Assembly: GCF_003666685.1 (NCBI RefSeq)
Contig: NZ_RCIZ01000007.1
Coordinates: forward strand, 124,001-188,000
Length of the DNA stretch: 64,000 bases
Reading direction: 5' to 3'
Origin: Mesorhizobium sp. YM1C-6-2
GTDB taxonomy: Bacteria; Pseudomonadota; Alphaproteobacteria; Rhizobiales; Rhizobiaceae
Below the pieces are notes generated by a model. That model had not been told where the DNA came from. It searched no databases and saw only the letters and a program-made list of their open reading frames with translations. The translations under genes were made by a program, and so were the position numbers. Shown in pieces: positions 51,222 to 60,419 of this stretch; position 1 is the first letter of the stretch; every line of letters starts with the position of its first letter.

Positions 51222-52742
51222 ATGATCACGCATATCGCAGGCGCCAATATCATCGCGGTCGACAAGGAGCACGGCACGCGTCCTTTCGTGGGCGACATAC
51301 TGATCGAGGGGCAGAAAATCGCCCATGTCGGAGCGGCGGTTCCGACACCGGACGGTGCCAAGAAGATCGATGGCCAGAACCGGCTTGTGACGCCAGGCCT
51401 CGTCAACGGACACGTCCATTCCTGGGAGGCGATGTTCAAGGGCCGCTTCGACAACATGCCGCTTGAGATCTGGATGCTCTATTCCTATCCGATCGTCGGC
51501 AACAAGGCGCTCGATCCGCGCCTGATTTATCTTCGCTCGATGATCGTGGCGATGGAGTCGTTGAAGAACGGCGTGACCTGCCTGGTCGACGACATTATCG
51601 AATTGCCGACGCAGGGTATGGAGGCGATCGACGCCGTCTTCGACGCGTATGACGAGGTCGGCATACGGGCCAACGTGTCGGGCAACATCATGGATCGGCC
51701 GTTCATCGACACCATTCCGTTCACGCGGGAATACCTGCCCGCGGATCTTATCGAAGAGGTGCTCAAGATCGAGACGGCAACGGTGAAGGGATATCTCGAC
51801 TTCGCCACGGCGGCGGTCAAGAAGCACCACAATCGCTCCGATCGACTCCGCTACCTCGTCGCGCCCTCGGGACCGCAGCGCTGTACGGACGAGATGCTGA
51901 AAGCGACCCACGATTTTGCGCGTGAGATCAAGAGTTCCTATCACATCCACGTGCTGGAAACGAAAGTGCAGGCGGTCACCGGACGCGAGTTCTACGGCAA
52001 GACGCTGGTCGAATACATCGATAGCCTCGGCGTCCTCTCCGACCTCACGACCATGGCGCATTCGATCTGGGTGACCGACAGCGATATCGCCAGGATGGCG
52101 GAGCGGCAGTCCTCGATCGCCCACAACCCGATCTCGAACCAGAAGCTGGGTGCCGGAATAGCACCGTTCCGCAAGCTCCTGGATGCAGGCGTCAACGTCG
52201 CCCTCGGGTCGGACGGCATTTCAAGCAACGACACCAGCCGAATGCTCGACGTCATGCATGTCGCCGGACTGCTGCACAAGGTGACCACGCCAAACTATGA
52301 CCGCTGGCCCTCCGCGGGCGAGGTCATCCACGCGGCAACCATGGGCGGCGCGCGCAGTGCGCAGCAGCACACCGAGATAGGTTCGCTGGAAAAGGGCAAG
52401 CGCGCCGATCTTGTGCTGTTCGACCTCGAGACGTTGAACTTCACGCCTCAGAACAGTCTGGAGAACCATCTCGTCTATTGCGAGAACGGGTCGTCGATCG
52501 ACAAGGTGTTCGTTAATGGCGAGGTTGTCGTGGACGGCGGCGAACTCACGAAGGTCAACGAGAAGGCGCTGCTGCAAGAGCTGCGCGGCCGCTATGAGGC
52601 CTTCAGCGCGCACCACGCCGGTGTCGAAAAGCTGAACCGGCGGTTCGAACCATATTTCAGGAAGATTCACGAGCGCTGCTGCGGGCAGGATATCGGGCTC
52701 AACCGCTACAGCGCCACACCTGCCGAGTGGTATATGACGTAG
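51222..52742 (+). CDS. AtzA/SsnA-type amidohydrolase (deaminase/dechlorinase family)
   Basis: This 506-residue metal-dependent hydrolase is of the cytosine-deaminase-like superfamily. The metal ligands are visible as HVHSWE (HxH after PGLVNG), HIHVLET, AHSIWV and the late Asp in LGSDGISSNDT. The C-terminal composite sheet (SLEKGKRADLVLFDLETLN, DKVFVNGEVVVDGG) is complete. The family deaminates or hydrolyses N-heterocycles such as s-triazines, guanine and related compounds. It is the last gene of the import/amidase operon, so it probably acts on the imported substrate or a product. The exact substrate is unknown. Confidence 0.92.
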   Translation: MITHIAGANIIAVDKEHGTRPFVGDILIEGQKIAHVGAAVPTPDGAKKIDGQNRLVTPGLVNGHVHSWEAMFKGRFDNMPLEIWMLYSYPIVGNKALDPRLIYLRSMIVAMESLKNGVTCLVDDIIELPTQGMEAIDAVFDAYDEVGIRANVSGNIMDRPFIDTIPFTREYLPADLIEEVLKIETATVKGYLDFATAAVKKHHNRSDRLRYLVAPSGPQRCTDEMLKATHDFAREIKSSYHIHVLETKVQAVTGREFYGKTLVEYIDSLGVLSDLTTMAHSIWVTDSDIARMAERQSSIAHNPISNQKLGAGIAPFRKLLDAGVNVALGSDGISSNDTSRMLDVMHVAGLLHKVTTPNYDRWPSAGEVIHAATMGGARSAQQHTEIGSLEKGKRADLVLFDLETLNFTPQNSLENHLVYCENGSSIDKVFVNGEVVVDGGELTKVNEKALLQELRGRYEAFSAHHAGVEKLNRRFEPYFRKIHERCCGQDIGLNRYSATPAEWYMT

Positions 52743-52869
52743 TTTCACGTTGAGGGCGGGAGTTGCGTCTCACAAACGCAACCAGCGTCGTCGTCGCCAC
52801 CAAAGTCTGCTTTCAGGTAGCTGCGAAACCGATCCTTGCGGCCGACATGGGGGCGCGAACCGGACGTAG

Positions 52870-52896
52870 CGCCGATGTCGCATAACATCCGATGTG
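52870..52896. repeat. Dispersed 27-bp repeat, copy 2
   Basis: It contains the same 18-bp core GTCGCATAACATCCGATG (52877-52894) as 13411-13428, and the flanks match with two substitutions. It lies in the 255-nt gap between the convergent amidohydrolase and MFS genes, otherwise without features. Confidence 0.6.
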
Positions 52897-52997
52897 AAAC
52901 CGGCAGAAGACGGCTCTGGGCGCAAGCGGACTGGCAGCTTCAGGCTCAAATCTTTAGGAGCAAACATCCAATCGACTGCGCGGCAGCCAGTTCCATC

Positions 52998-54230
52998 TTA
53001 TTTTTGATATGCCGCAGCGAACCAGAATCCAGCACACAGCACCAGCGATCCGGCGAAGATCGCTGCGAGCACTGCGCCGTAACCACCGCTCGCCTGCCAG
53101 ATCACGGCAGCGGCCAAGGGTGCCCCCGCCTGCATTAGGTTCATCGGAGCGACGAGCGAGCCGTTCACCGCCCCATAGGCCTCACGCGTGACCATCTCCG
53201 GGACGGCAAGTCCACGAACAATCGTGATCATGCCGTTCGCCGCTCCATAGAAAGCTGCGACGAAAGCCATGACGAGCGTCGCCGGGGGCGCGAAGGCGAA
53301 GCCTATAATGGCCAGCGGAAAGACGACGACGATTGCCGACCCCAGCTTCCGCACGGGTGCGTCCGACGCGAAGGCCCGGATCATCGCGCGGCCGGCCACC
53401 TGTGCGGGGCCGATAACCGCCAGGACCATCACGACCTCCGACGCATCCAGTCCGCGTTCCAGCAACAGTGGATAGAAATGGTAGGTGAGCGACGAGAAGG
53501 CAGCCGCATAGGAAATCCAGGCCAGCATGAGGCCCCAGTATGCAGGTTTACGCATCGCGGCCGCGACCGCCGCCCGCCCCCTGAGCGGGGCTGCCTCATC
53601 AGGTTCGAGGGTACGAGACGGCACGTCCTTCGCAGGGTCGATGGCAAGGAAGTAGAGGCCACCGCAGACGACAATGTTCACGACTGCCATACCGAGGAGC
53701 GCACCGCGCCAGCCTTGAGTGTCGATCAGGAACTGGATCACGGGGATAAAGACGGTACTGGCGAAGCCGCCCCACAACGTCAAGGCCGTGATGCCCTTGC
53801 GCGCGCCTTGTGGCCCGACCCGCCGCGCGATAACCGCGAAAGCTGGCTCGTAGAGCGTCGCGGCTTGCATGCAGCCAAGGATGGCGAGCACCGCATAGAA
53901 GGTAATGAGACTGGTCACCTGCGACCAGGCAGCCAGCAGCACTCCCGCTACCACCGAGGCACCGGCCATCAGCATGCGGCCGTGGCCCCGGTCGATGGCG
54001 GCCCCGACCGGATACGCGGCAAGGCCGGCTAGCAGCAGGCCACAGGTGGCGGCCCCGTAAAGCTCGGTCTTCGACCAGCCGAGGTCGATCCGCATGGCCT
54101 CGGCGATCAGTGGGAATCCGTAGAACAGCGTCCCCCACGAACATATCTGCGCTGCCCCGAGGGCACTGATAAATAATGAAATCCCGGGTTCTTGTTCGTT
54201 GCCAGACTCGTATGCTTGTCGTTGTGTCAT
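52998..54230 (-). CDS. MFS transporter
   Basis: This 410-residue inner-membrane protein has about twelve TM helices in two halves with a central cytosolic loop (DPAKDVPSRTLEPDEAAPLR). Typical MFS elements are GLAAYPVGAAIDRGHGRML (loop 2-3 motif) and the glycine-rich GYGAVLAAIFAGSLVL. It is probably a drug- or metabolite-type permease; subfamily and substrate are unclear. It is convergent with the amidohydrolase and 233 nt downstream of the TetR gene on the same strand. It may take up or export a compound of the island 2 pathways. Confidence 0.9.
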   Translation of the reverse strand: MTQRQAYESGNEQEPGISLFISALGAAQICSWGTLFYGFPLIAEAMRIDLGWSKTELYGAATCGLLLAGLAAYPVGAAIDRGHGRMLMAGASVVAGVLLAAWSQVTSLITFYAVLAILGCMQAATLYEPAFAVIARRVGPQGARKGITALTLWGGFASTVFIPVIQFLIDTQGWRGALLGMAVVNIVVCGGLYFLAIDPAKDVPSRTLEPDEAAPLRGRAAVAAAMRKPAYWGLMLAWISYAAAFSSLTYHFYPLLLERGLDASEVVMVLAVIGPAQVAGRAMIRAFASDAPVRKLGSAIVVVFPLAIIGFAFAPPATLVMAFVAAFYGAANGMITIVRGLAVPEMVTREAYGAVNGSLVAPMNLMQAGAPLAAAVIWQASGGYGAVLAAIFAGSLVLCAGFWFAAAYQK

Positions 54231-54463
54231 TCGGTGTGCAGCCTTGGCGCCGGCCTCACAGGAGCCGGAGAAAAAGGAAGGGCTTCGGACAACGCAGAAC
54301 GGTTGTTCGGAGCCATTCCACGGACCGGCTTAGTTGTTGAGGAAATCTCCGATAGTCGCGCCAATCATTCAGCCTGCTCAGCGGGCTGGTTCTCAATGCG
54401 GAATGCAGCGGCAGAACGCGTGTTGACCTGTTCACCCTATGCCATGCCCTATGTGCTCGATCG

Positions 54464-55279
54464 CTATGCCGTCCGCGACAAGGGCCTGGCGGTTGATGGT
54501 TTCTTTTGGCGTCGGTCTGCGGCAGCGGATGCACGGCTAGCTCGACAATTGCTTCTCAGGGCTCGTATTCCCGCCGCGGCGAAAGTCACGCCATGTCGAA
54601 GAAGTAAATCCGTATTTTTCATGTCTTCATCGCTGTGCGCGAGATCAGACAGCCGTTTAGGCGCGCTTAGCCACATGTAGAACATGCTAAGCATCATGAA
54701 GTATGCGCGAAAGGCCATGCTCCTGTCGAATTCTGGTACTATCTCCAGAAATGCACTGACGCCGAGATCCTGAACTTCGTTAAAGTATTTTAAGGCTACC
54801 GTTCTTGACCAATCATCGTCGTGATAAGCGCTTCTTATGACAAACTTCGCAAACTCACGACTTGGTTCGTTTTCGCTGGTAACGAGATTTATCCATGGCC
54901 TTATAAGGATGCCGATCAGAACCTCGATATCCTTATCCCCCTTGGCGTTCTTCATTTCAAGAAATGAGCGGATGGAGCTGATTCTCATCTGATTCATTTC
55001 TTTCATGTGCCGATCGTATACGGCTTCGAAAAGCTGCTCCTTGCTCTCGTAATGATAGTGGATCAACGATTGGCTCACGCCTGCGAGACGGGCTATGTCA
55101 CGCATCGACGTGCCATCGAACTCCTTGGTCGCGAAAAGGATGGCAGCCTGATCCAGGATCAGATCTTTCCTTTCGGAATCGGCCATGGTGGTGGAAGCTG
55201 CTTTTCTTTTCGTTGTTGTCATACGATTTTCAAGGGCTCGCATATCCATCAGTGTCTGAACGCTGCGGCTGTGGGCCAT
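54464..55279 (-). CDS. TetR-family transcriptional regulator
   Basis: This 271-residue regulator has the TetR DNA-binding domain at about 37-85: RKDLILDQAAILFATKEFDG, TSMRDIARLAGVSQSLIHYH, then the YESKEQLFEAVYDRH helix. The C-terminal ligand domain is helical and not recognisable further, and the last 40 residues are basic and low-complexity. Several in-frame ATGs near the 5' end (residues 11, 13, 20) make the start uncertain. It is the last gene of the minus-strand operon from 61893, the usual place for a self-regulating TetR repressor. A palindrome at 61961-61976 is a candidate operator. Confidence 0.88.
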   Translation of the reverse strand: MAHSRSVQTLMDMRALENRMTTTKRKAASTTMADSERKDLILDQAAILFATKEFDGTSMRDIARLAGVSQSLIHYHYESKEQLFEAVYDRHMKEMNQMRISSIRSFLEMKNAKGDKDIEVLIGILIRPWINLVTSENEPSREFAKFVIRSAYHDDDWSRTVALKYFNEVQDLGVSAFLEIVPEFDRSMAFRAYFMMLSMFYMWLSAPKRLSDLAHSDEDMKNTDLLLRHGVTFAAAGIRALRSNCRASRASAAADRRQKKPSTARPLSRTA

Positions 55280-55297
55280 CGCCCCAAGCCGCTGATG

Positions 55298-56125
55298 CTA
55301 TGGATGAGCGGCTTTCTCCGACGCCCAACTTCCTAACAAGATGCGCTCCTGCTTCAAAATGAAGTCGTGCACAATTTCATTGAACTCGTCCGAGAATATC
55401 TGGGAAGCGACATGCGCGCCATCCTTCATCGTTGCAAGCTCGGCGCCTGGAATTGCATCTGCAATGGCGCGGGAATAGTAGATCGGGGTCAAGTGATCGT
55501 TCTCCACGCCGATGACAAGAACAGGTGTCGCGATCCGAGAAAGATCTGCTGTTCGATCGAACTCCAGCAATGCTTGAATTCTGCTATCGACGATGTCCGG
55601 ATCAAAGCTGTCGCCGTAGACCGTGGTGTCCTCAATGTCGGGCGCATCCCTGATCCACCAACTCGGCTGCAAGAATATGGATCCGCCCCGGACATAGTCG
55701 GTGGGCCCTGCCTTCAAGAGGGTACGCCTCACCTCAAAGCAGCGCTTGAAGAATGTATCAGCCTTGGTCCATGTCGCATACATGACTGCTGCCTGAACCC
55801 TATTCGGATGCTCCAGGCAAAGGATTTGAGCGATTGCGCCTCCGGTCGAATGGCCGACTACGATAGCGCTATCAATCGCCAGGGCGTCCATGATGCCAAT
55901 GGTATCGGCCGCCATCTGCTCCAGTGAATACCGGATCTTGGATTTCGTGCTCCGGCCCGTGCCCCGGTGGTCGTGAACGATGACACGGAAAAATTTCGAG
56001 AAATACGCGATTTGCGGCTGCCAGTAGGAGCCGACTCCGCCCAAGCCCGCCACGAAGAACAGCGGCGGGCCCTCACCATGCTCTTCGTAGTAAATCTCGC
56101 AGTCGTCAAGCTTGAGTATCGGCAT
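55298..56125 (-). CDS. Alpha/beta hydrolase, RutD-like
   Basis: This 275-residue alpha/beta hydrolase has the oxyanion segment AGLGGVGSYWQPQIAYF and catalytic Ser93 (GHSTGG), Asp210 (VENDHLTP) and His238 (DGAHVAS). The opening region and DHRGTGRSTKSK resemble RutD, which hydrolyses a carbamate in uracil breakdown. It sits next to a RutC-like gene, which strengthens that likeness, but the operon lacks the flavin-dependent RutA and the other rut genes. The natural substrate is therefore probably a related ring-cleavage or aminoacrylate-type intermediate. Confidence 0.88.
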   Translation of the reverse strand: MPILKLDDCEIYYEEHGEGPPLFFVAGLGGVGSYWQPQIAYFSKFFRVIVHDHRGTGRSTKSKIRYSLEQMAADTIGIMDALAIDSAIVVGHSTGGAIAQILCLEHPNRVQAAVMYATWTKADTFFKRCFEVRRTLLKAGPTDYVRGGSIFLQPSWWIRDAPDIEDTTVYGDSFDPDIVDSRIQALLEFDRTADLSRIATPVLVIGVENDHLTPIYYSRAIADAIPGAELATMKDGAHVASQIFSDEFNEIVHDFILKQERILLGSWASEKAAHP

Positions 56126-56191
56126 CCACGCACCTCATTCCACCCCAGGGACAGGGGTTATTTCCGCCCGCGTTGACGGAAGTCTGCTGGC

Positions 56192-56575
56192 TTATGTTGA
56201 TTGAACATGAGCGATAGAGGCTATCTCTATAAGAAACTCCTCGCGCACCAATTGTGAGACAATACAGAACCGGGCCGGCGGATTCGGGAAATACTCGGCA
56301 TACACCCGGTTCATTTCGCCGTAATGCTTTACATCCGAAATGAAGATCATGTTGTAAGCGATATCGGAGAGGCTTCCGCCGCCAGCTTCGACTACCGACT
56401 TGATCTGGTCGAGGATGTATCGCGTCTGCCCGGCTGCATCGCCAGGATGGACAACGGATCCTTGCTGATCTATCGCCAAAGTCCCCGAGACATAGATGGT
56501 ATTGTCCGCGCGAGCTCCATGCACATAGGGCGCGATCGGCTTGGCTGAGCCGGGGGGAACGATCGGGATAAACAT
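56192..56575 (-). CDS. RidA-family protein, RutC-like
   Basis: This 127-residue protein is a RidA (YjgF/UK114) family member, which deaminates enamines or imines. The likeness to RutC is striking: IPIVPPGSAKPIAPYVHG, IYVSGTLAIDQQGSVVHPGD, QTRYILDQIKSVVEAGGGSL and YAEYFPNPPARFCI with the conserved Arg. RutC handles aminoacrylate in the Rut pyrimidine pathway. Here it lies between sugar-type ABC genes and a RutD-like hydrolase in a TetR-controlled operon, so it probably clears a reactive enamine formed by the pathway. Confidence 0.9.
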   Translation of the reverse strand: MFIPIVPPGSAKPIAPYVHGARADNTIYVSGTLAIDQQGSVVHPGDAAGQTRYILDQIKSVVEAGGGSLSDIAYNMIFISDVKHYGEMNRVYAEYFPNPPARFCIVSQLVREEFLIEIASIAHVQST

Positions 56576-56624
56576 TTGCCTTCCTTCCGCTGAATGGTTT
56601 CGTCGGACGTTCGTGAACGTCGGC

Positions 56625-57626
56625 CTATTTCGTCTTGGCGTTGCGATATCTCGCGCCGATTGTTGCCAGGATGAGCACCGCCCCGGCGAACAGCTGCTGG
56701 GTATATGCCGGCGCTCCGAGGATCAGGAGGCCAGTGGTCCCAGTCTCGATCAGGTACACGCCGATCACAGTGCCCACGATGTGAAACTGACGGCGCGCAA
56801 GCGTCACCGAACCGAGAAACGCGGCCGCGAAAGTCGGCAGCAGCATGCTGGCTCCAAAAAGAGGAGTTAGAGAGCCCTGCCTTGCTGTGTAGATGACGCC
56901 CGCGAGTGCACCGAGCACCGCCGCTATCACGAACGCAGTTATGATCTGACGTTCGACCCTGATACCCGACATGCGGCTTGCTGCGCGATTTCCCCCGGTC
57001 GCGTAGATGTGCCGCCCCAATACCGTGTAATGCAGTATCACGATCAAAATCGCCGCGATAAATACGAGATAGAATACGGGAGCCTGTATGCTGCCGATCC
57101 GCCAGTCTCCCAAAGCGAGGAAAGGCCCAGTAAAGCCACTGAAGATGACGGAATTGCCTGTTACCCACATCGAAAGGCCATCGAGAAGACTCGAAACACC
57201 AATCGTTGCGATGAGGGCTGGCATTTCATAACGCGTGACCAGCACGCCGTTGATCAGGCCGATCAGAATCCCGACCACGATGATCATCGGCAGGACGAGC
57301 GCGACGTTCCAGCCCATCTGGGCTATCGTGACCGCAGCCAGAGCGCCAGCGAATGACGCGACCGCGGCAATCGAGAGGTCAAACTCTCCCACGGCCAGAA
57401 CAACGGTCAGGCCGCAGGCGAGGATAGCCAGAACTGCTCCGTTGTTCAGTATCGACGCCAGATTGTCGATCGTTAGAAAGATGGAAGGTTCGAGAAAGCC
57501 AAATAGCAATACAAGTACGGCGAAGAATATCACAGGAGCTAGCGAGCCCCAGTCGATGCTTTTGCGGACCGACACCAGAGAACCGCCAGGAACGTTACCA
57601 TCAATACGATCGTTAGTGCTTGTCAT
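56625..57626 (-). CDS. ABC importer permease (RbsC-like)
   Basis: This 333-residue permease has the BPD_transp_2 pattern of sugar-type importers, with about ten TM helices. Landmarks are LTIDNLASILNNGAVLAILA then CGLTVVLAVGEFDLSIA, and GGNRAASRMSGIRVERQIIT. ATG 57626 overlaps the ATPase 3' end by 14 nt; the frame is open to 57722. It forms the membrane channel for the substrate-binding protein at 59280. Family members carry sugars, autoinducer-2, purines or other small molecules, so a non-sugar substrate is possible. Confidence 0.92.
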   Translation of the reverse strand: MTSTNDRIDGNVPGGSLVSVRKSIDWGSLAPVIFFAVLVLLFGFLEPSIFLTIDNLASILNNGAVLAILACGLTVVLAVGEFDLSIAAVASFAGALAAVTIAQMGWNVALVLPMIIVVGILIGLINGVLVTRYEMPALIATIGVSSLLDGLSMWVTGNSVIFSGFTGPFLALGDWRIGSIQAPVFYLVFIAAILIVILHYTVLGRHIYATGGNRAASRMSGIRVERQIITAFVIAAVLGALAGVIYTARQGSLTPLFGASMLLPTFAAAFLGSVTLARRQFHIVGTVIGVYLIETGTTGLLILGAPAYTQQLFAGAVLILATIGARYRNAKTK

Positions 57627-59193
57627 GTTCACTGACCTGTCTCTCTTCGTCGAGGAGTGAATGGAGGATGCGGTCCTTGGTGATCTCCTCATCCCTAAGA
57701 ACGGATCTGAATCGCCCATCACGAAGAACGAAAACTCGATCGGAAAGGCCGACCAGTTCCTCGATCTCCGATGAAACGAGAAGAATGCCCACCCCCTGTG
57801 AGGTGAGTTCTCTGATCAGGTCGTAGATTTGCGCTTTTGAGCGGATGTCGACACCATGGGTCGGCTCGTCCAGCAAAAGCAGGCGGATCGGTGCGCTGAT
57901 CCAGCGCGCAAAGATGGCTTTCTGCTGGTTTCCGCCAGAGAGTTGCGTCATCATCGCGTCGACCGACGGCATCTTCACGCCAATCCGCGCCGCATCGTGC
58001 GATGCGTACATCCGTTCCTGGCGCAGCTTAAGGATGCCGTGCGAGGAGAAACGCTTGGGCCATGGAAGCGTGATGTTTTTCCAGATCGGCAAGGTATCGA
58101 CAAAACCGTCGGCGATCCTGTCTTCGGTCACGAAGCCAACGCCCGCGGCCAGCGCGTCGGCAATCGAACGAAAGTGGCATGCCGTGCCGTTCAGCCGGAT
58201 TTCGCCAGTTTGTGGCGCCCCCGCGCCATAGATCATCTTGAGCAGCCGTGATCGGCCGCTCCCGCCTAATCCAGCGATCCCGACTATCTCTCCCGGGAAC
58301 AGCTTCAGATTGAGATCGATGAGTTTTCCGTCGCCAAGACCATCTATTTCCAGTGTGGGCACAGTGTCGTCCATGCGCGGCGCCGGATCGTGCCGCACAA
58401 ACAAATCGCCGAGTTTCGTGCCCACGATGTGGTTGACGAGTTGCTGGTGCGTCAGGTCGGATACGGGCAATGTCGTCACATGCCGACCATCGCGCATTAC
58501 TGTAACACGATCCGCAACACGAAAGATCTCCTCAAGGCGATGGCTCACGTAAAGAACCGCTATGCCTTGGCTGCGCAGTCGATCGATCTGCCGATGTACC
58601 GTCCGCACTTCCAGTTCAGTCAGTGATGCCGTCACTTCATCCAGAACCAACACACTGGGATGACGGCGCAGCGCTCGTGCAACCGCAACGAGTTGACGCT
58701 CGGCCGGGCCAAGCTCGTTCAAAGAACGCTTCGGATCGACGTCGACGCCGACTTGCTCAAGACTTTGACGGGCAGCGGCATGCGCTTTTGCCCAATCTAT
58801 CAAGCCAACTGCGTTGCGACGGAACGGGACTCCGAGCATCAGGTTTTCAGTAATGCTCAAACCCGGCACAAACATCGGAATCTGATGAACAAAGCCGATG
58901 CCGCTTTCCAGCGCCGCACCGGGGTGATCGAAGCTGACCGGTGCGCCATCCAGTGTGATCGTTCCAGAATCCGGTTGATGGTCTCCAGCAAGTATACGGA
59001 TCAACGTGGACTTGCCGGCCCCATTTTCCCCGACGAGCGCATGGATCTCCCCTGGTTGCAGCGAAAAGCTGACATCGTTCACTGCGACAGTGGGCCCGAA
59101 GGTCTTCACGATGTTCCGGAAGGCGAGAATCGCTCCCTCGTCGACCACGCCGCCAGGAGCGACTGATCGCTCTCCAAGTTCATTTGCACGCAT
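57613..59193 (-). CDS. ABC importer ATPase, fused two-domain sugar type
   Basis: This 526-residue protein has two ABC ATPase domains in tandem, as in RbsA/MglA. The first has Walker A GENGAGKST, the signature-region ELGPAERQLVAVARAL and Walker B VLVLDEVTA. The second has the degenerate GLGGSGRSRL loop, LSGGNQQKAIFARW and LLLLDEPTHGVDIRSKAQI. This degenerate second Walker A is normal for the family. It couples ATP hydrolysis to the permease encoded next. An 86-nt gap with a strong hairpin separates it from the substrate-binding gene. Confidence 0.94.
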   Translation of the reverse strand: MRANELGERSVAPGGVVDEGAILAFRNIVKTFGPTVAVNDVSFSLQPGEIHALVGENGAGKSTLIRILAGDHQPDSGTITLDGAPVSFDHPGAALESGIGFVHQIPMFVPGLSITENLMLGVPFRRNAVGLIDWAKAHAAARQSLEQVGVDVDPKRSLNELGPAERQLVAVARALRRHPSVLVLDEVTASLTELEVRTVHRQIDRLRSQGIAVLYVSHRLEEIFRVADRVTVMRDGRHVTTLPVSDLTHQQLVNHIVGTKLGDLFVRHDPAPRMDDTVPTLEIDGLGDGKLIDLNLKLFPGEIVGIAGLGGSGRSRLLKMIYGAGAPQTGEIRLNGTACHFRSIADALAAGVGFVTEDRIADGFVDTLPIWKNITLPWPKRFSSHGILKLRQERMYASHDAARIGVKMPSVDAMMTQLSGGNQQKAIFARWISAPIRLLLLDEPTHGVDIRSKAQIYDLIRELTSQGVGILLVSSEIEELVGLSDRVFVLRDGRFRSVLRDEEITKDRILHSLLDEERQVSEHDKH

Positions 59194-59234
59194 GGCGCTG
59201 GTTCGCTCTTTTAAGACCGCGAGGCTTACCGGTT

Positions 59235-59270
59235 ATTGCTGCCGTGGCGCAGCTGCGCCACGGCAGCAAT
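59235..59270 (-). terminator. Perfect 36-bp palindrome after substrate-binding gene
   Basis: The 18-base arms ATTGCTGCCGTGGCGCAG and CTGCGCCACGGCAGCAAT are exact inverse complements with no spacer (59235-59252, 59253-59270). It lies in the 86-nt gap between the substrate-binding gene and the ATPase gene. It could stabilise the upstream mRNA or partly terminate transcription, giving excess binding protein over transporter. Confidence 0.7.
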
Positions 59271-59279
59271 TGAGAGGCA

Positions 59280-60404
59280 TTACTTCGCTGCGGACCAGAT
59301 CTCCTTGTATTTCGACTTGAAGTCGAAACCAATGTCATAGCCCTTACCGGCGGGCGGAACGTTGGTGGAGTCTGTCAACTGGATCGGAAAATCCTTGTTC
59401 ACACCGAGTTCAGCTTTGTTTAGCGCGCGATTGCACTCATCGATGCCGGCCCATGCCACCCATTCCAGGCCCCAGCTGATGGTTGCAGCTTGGGATCCTC
59501 CGCTACGGATCGAGTCATAGGCAATCGGCTCTCCATCGAAAGCCAGTCCCTTGATCTCGGTGCGGTCACGTTGCGCAGCAGTCTGCAGGAGCGGAACCAA
59601 CGCGTCGTCAAAGGGACCGACGATCCACTTGAAGCTGTCCTTGGGGTACTTTGTCAGGATGGCTTGCATCTTGGTGATCTGGCCTGGCGCACCGGCTGCA
59701 AGCGAGTAGTCCTCTTCGTGGACGATCGTGGCCAGCCCGCCACCATGCTTCTCAAGGTAGTTCTTGAAACCGGCCAGACGAACGGAAAGCTGGGGAAGCT
59801 GGGGCGAGTCGAAGATCACGACGCCGCCCCCGCCGTTGGCGATGACATATGCGCCCAACAATTCCCCGGCTGCGGGGTAGTCGAGCCCGTAGCCGATGTC
59901 ACCTCCGAACTCCTTTGGATCGTCCGAAAAGCCGGTCACGAATGCAACGCCGCGTTCTTTGCCGCGCTGAATCTGTGCACGGATGTCACGCGCCGGAGAT
60001 GCAAGCGTGAGCACACAACTGACGCCGCGATTGATCGCGGCGTCCACCGCACGCTGCGCGACGGCCGGATCGCCCTTGTTGTCGATCGGGAAGGCCTCCC
60101 AGCCGATGGCCTCAGCCGCTTCCTTCGCGGACTCGAACAGGTACTGACATACGCCGAGCGAAAGCGGACAAGGCATCACCGCTACCGACGCTTTTTCAAT
60201 TGGCTTGGGCGAGCTTTCCGGGCCTGTCCAAACCACACCACCCTCGTCGAGGGGGGCACGCGACATCTTGCTCTGCCGTGCAGCGTCGACGACCGATTTC
60301 GCGAATGTCTCGGGGGCTGCCGTTTGCGCACTGGCTGAGTAGAAGGTTGCGGTAAAGCTCAAAAGAGCGACTGAAAGACCCAACGAATAAACGTTCTTTT
60401 TCAT
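59280..60404 (-). CDS. ABC importer substrate-binding protein (Peripla_BP_4 type)
   Basis: This 374-residue exported protein has a signal peptide (KKNVYSLGLSVALLSF, cleavage after ASA). The mature part has the two-lobed fold of RbsB-like binding proteins: ASVAVMPCPLSLGVCQYLFE, AAINRGVSCVLTLASPARDI, GVAFVTGFSDDPKEFGGDIG and GLEWVAWAGIDECNRAL. Two Cys residues in PCPLSLGVCQ could form a disulfide near the ligand cleft. It delivers an unknown ligand to the ATPase and permease encoded downstream. GGGGAAG precedes the ATG. It is 15 nt downstream of the DUF59 gene in the same operon. Confidence 0.92.
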   Translation of the reverse strand: MKKNVYSLGLSVALLSFTATFYSASAQTAAPETFAKSVVDAARQSKMSRAPLDEGGVVWTGPESSPKPIEKASVAVMPCPLSLGVCQYLFESAKEAAEAIGWEAFPIDNKGDPAVAQRAVDAAINRGVSCVLTLASPARDIRAQIQRGKERGVAFVTGFSDDPKEFGGDIGYGLDYPAAGELLGAYVIANGGGGVVIFDSPQLPQLSVRLAGFKNYLEKHGGGLATIVHEEDYSLAAGAPGQITKMQAILTKYPKDSFKWIVGPFDDALVPLLQTAAQRDRTEIKGLAFDGEPIAYDSIRSGGSQAATISWGLEWVAWAGIDECNRALNKAELGVNKDFPIQLTDSTNVPPAGKGYDIGFDFKSKYKEIWSAAK

Positions 60405-60419
60405 TTCATACTTCCCCTT

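Noticed and set aside
51165-52124. Long minus-strand open frame opposite the AtzA/SsnA-type amidohydrolase
   Set aside because: The plus-strand protein has all metal ligands; the antisense frame has no family resemblance.
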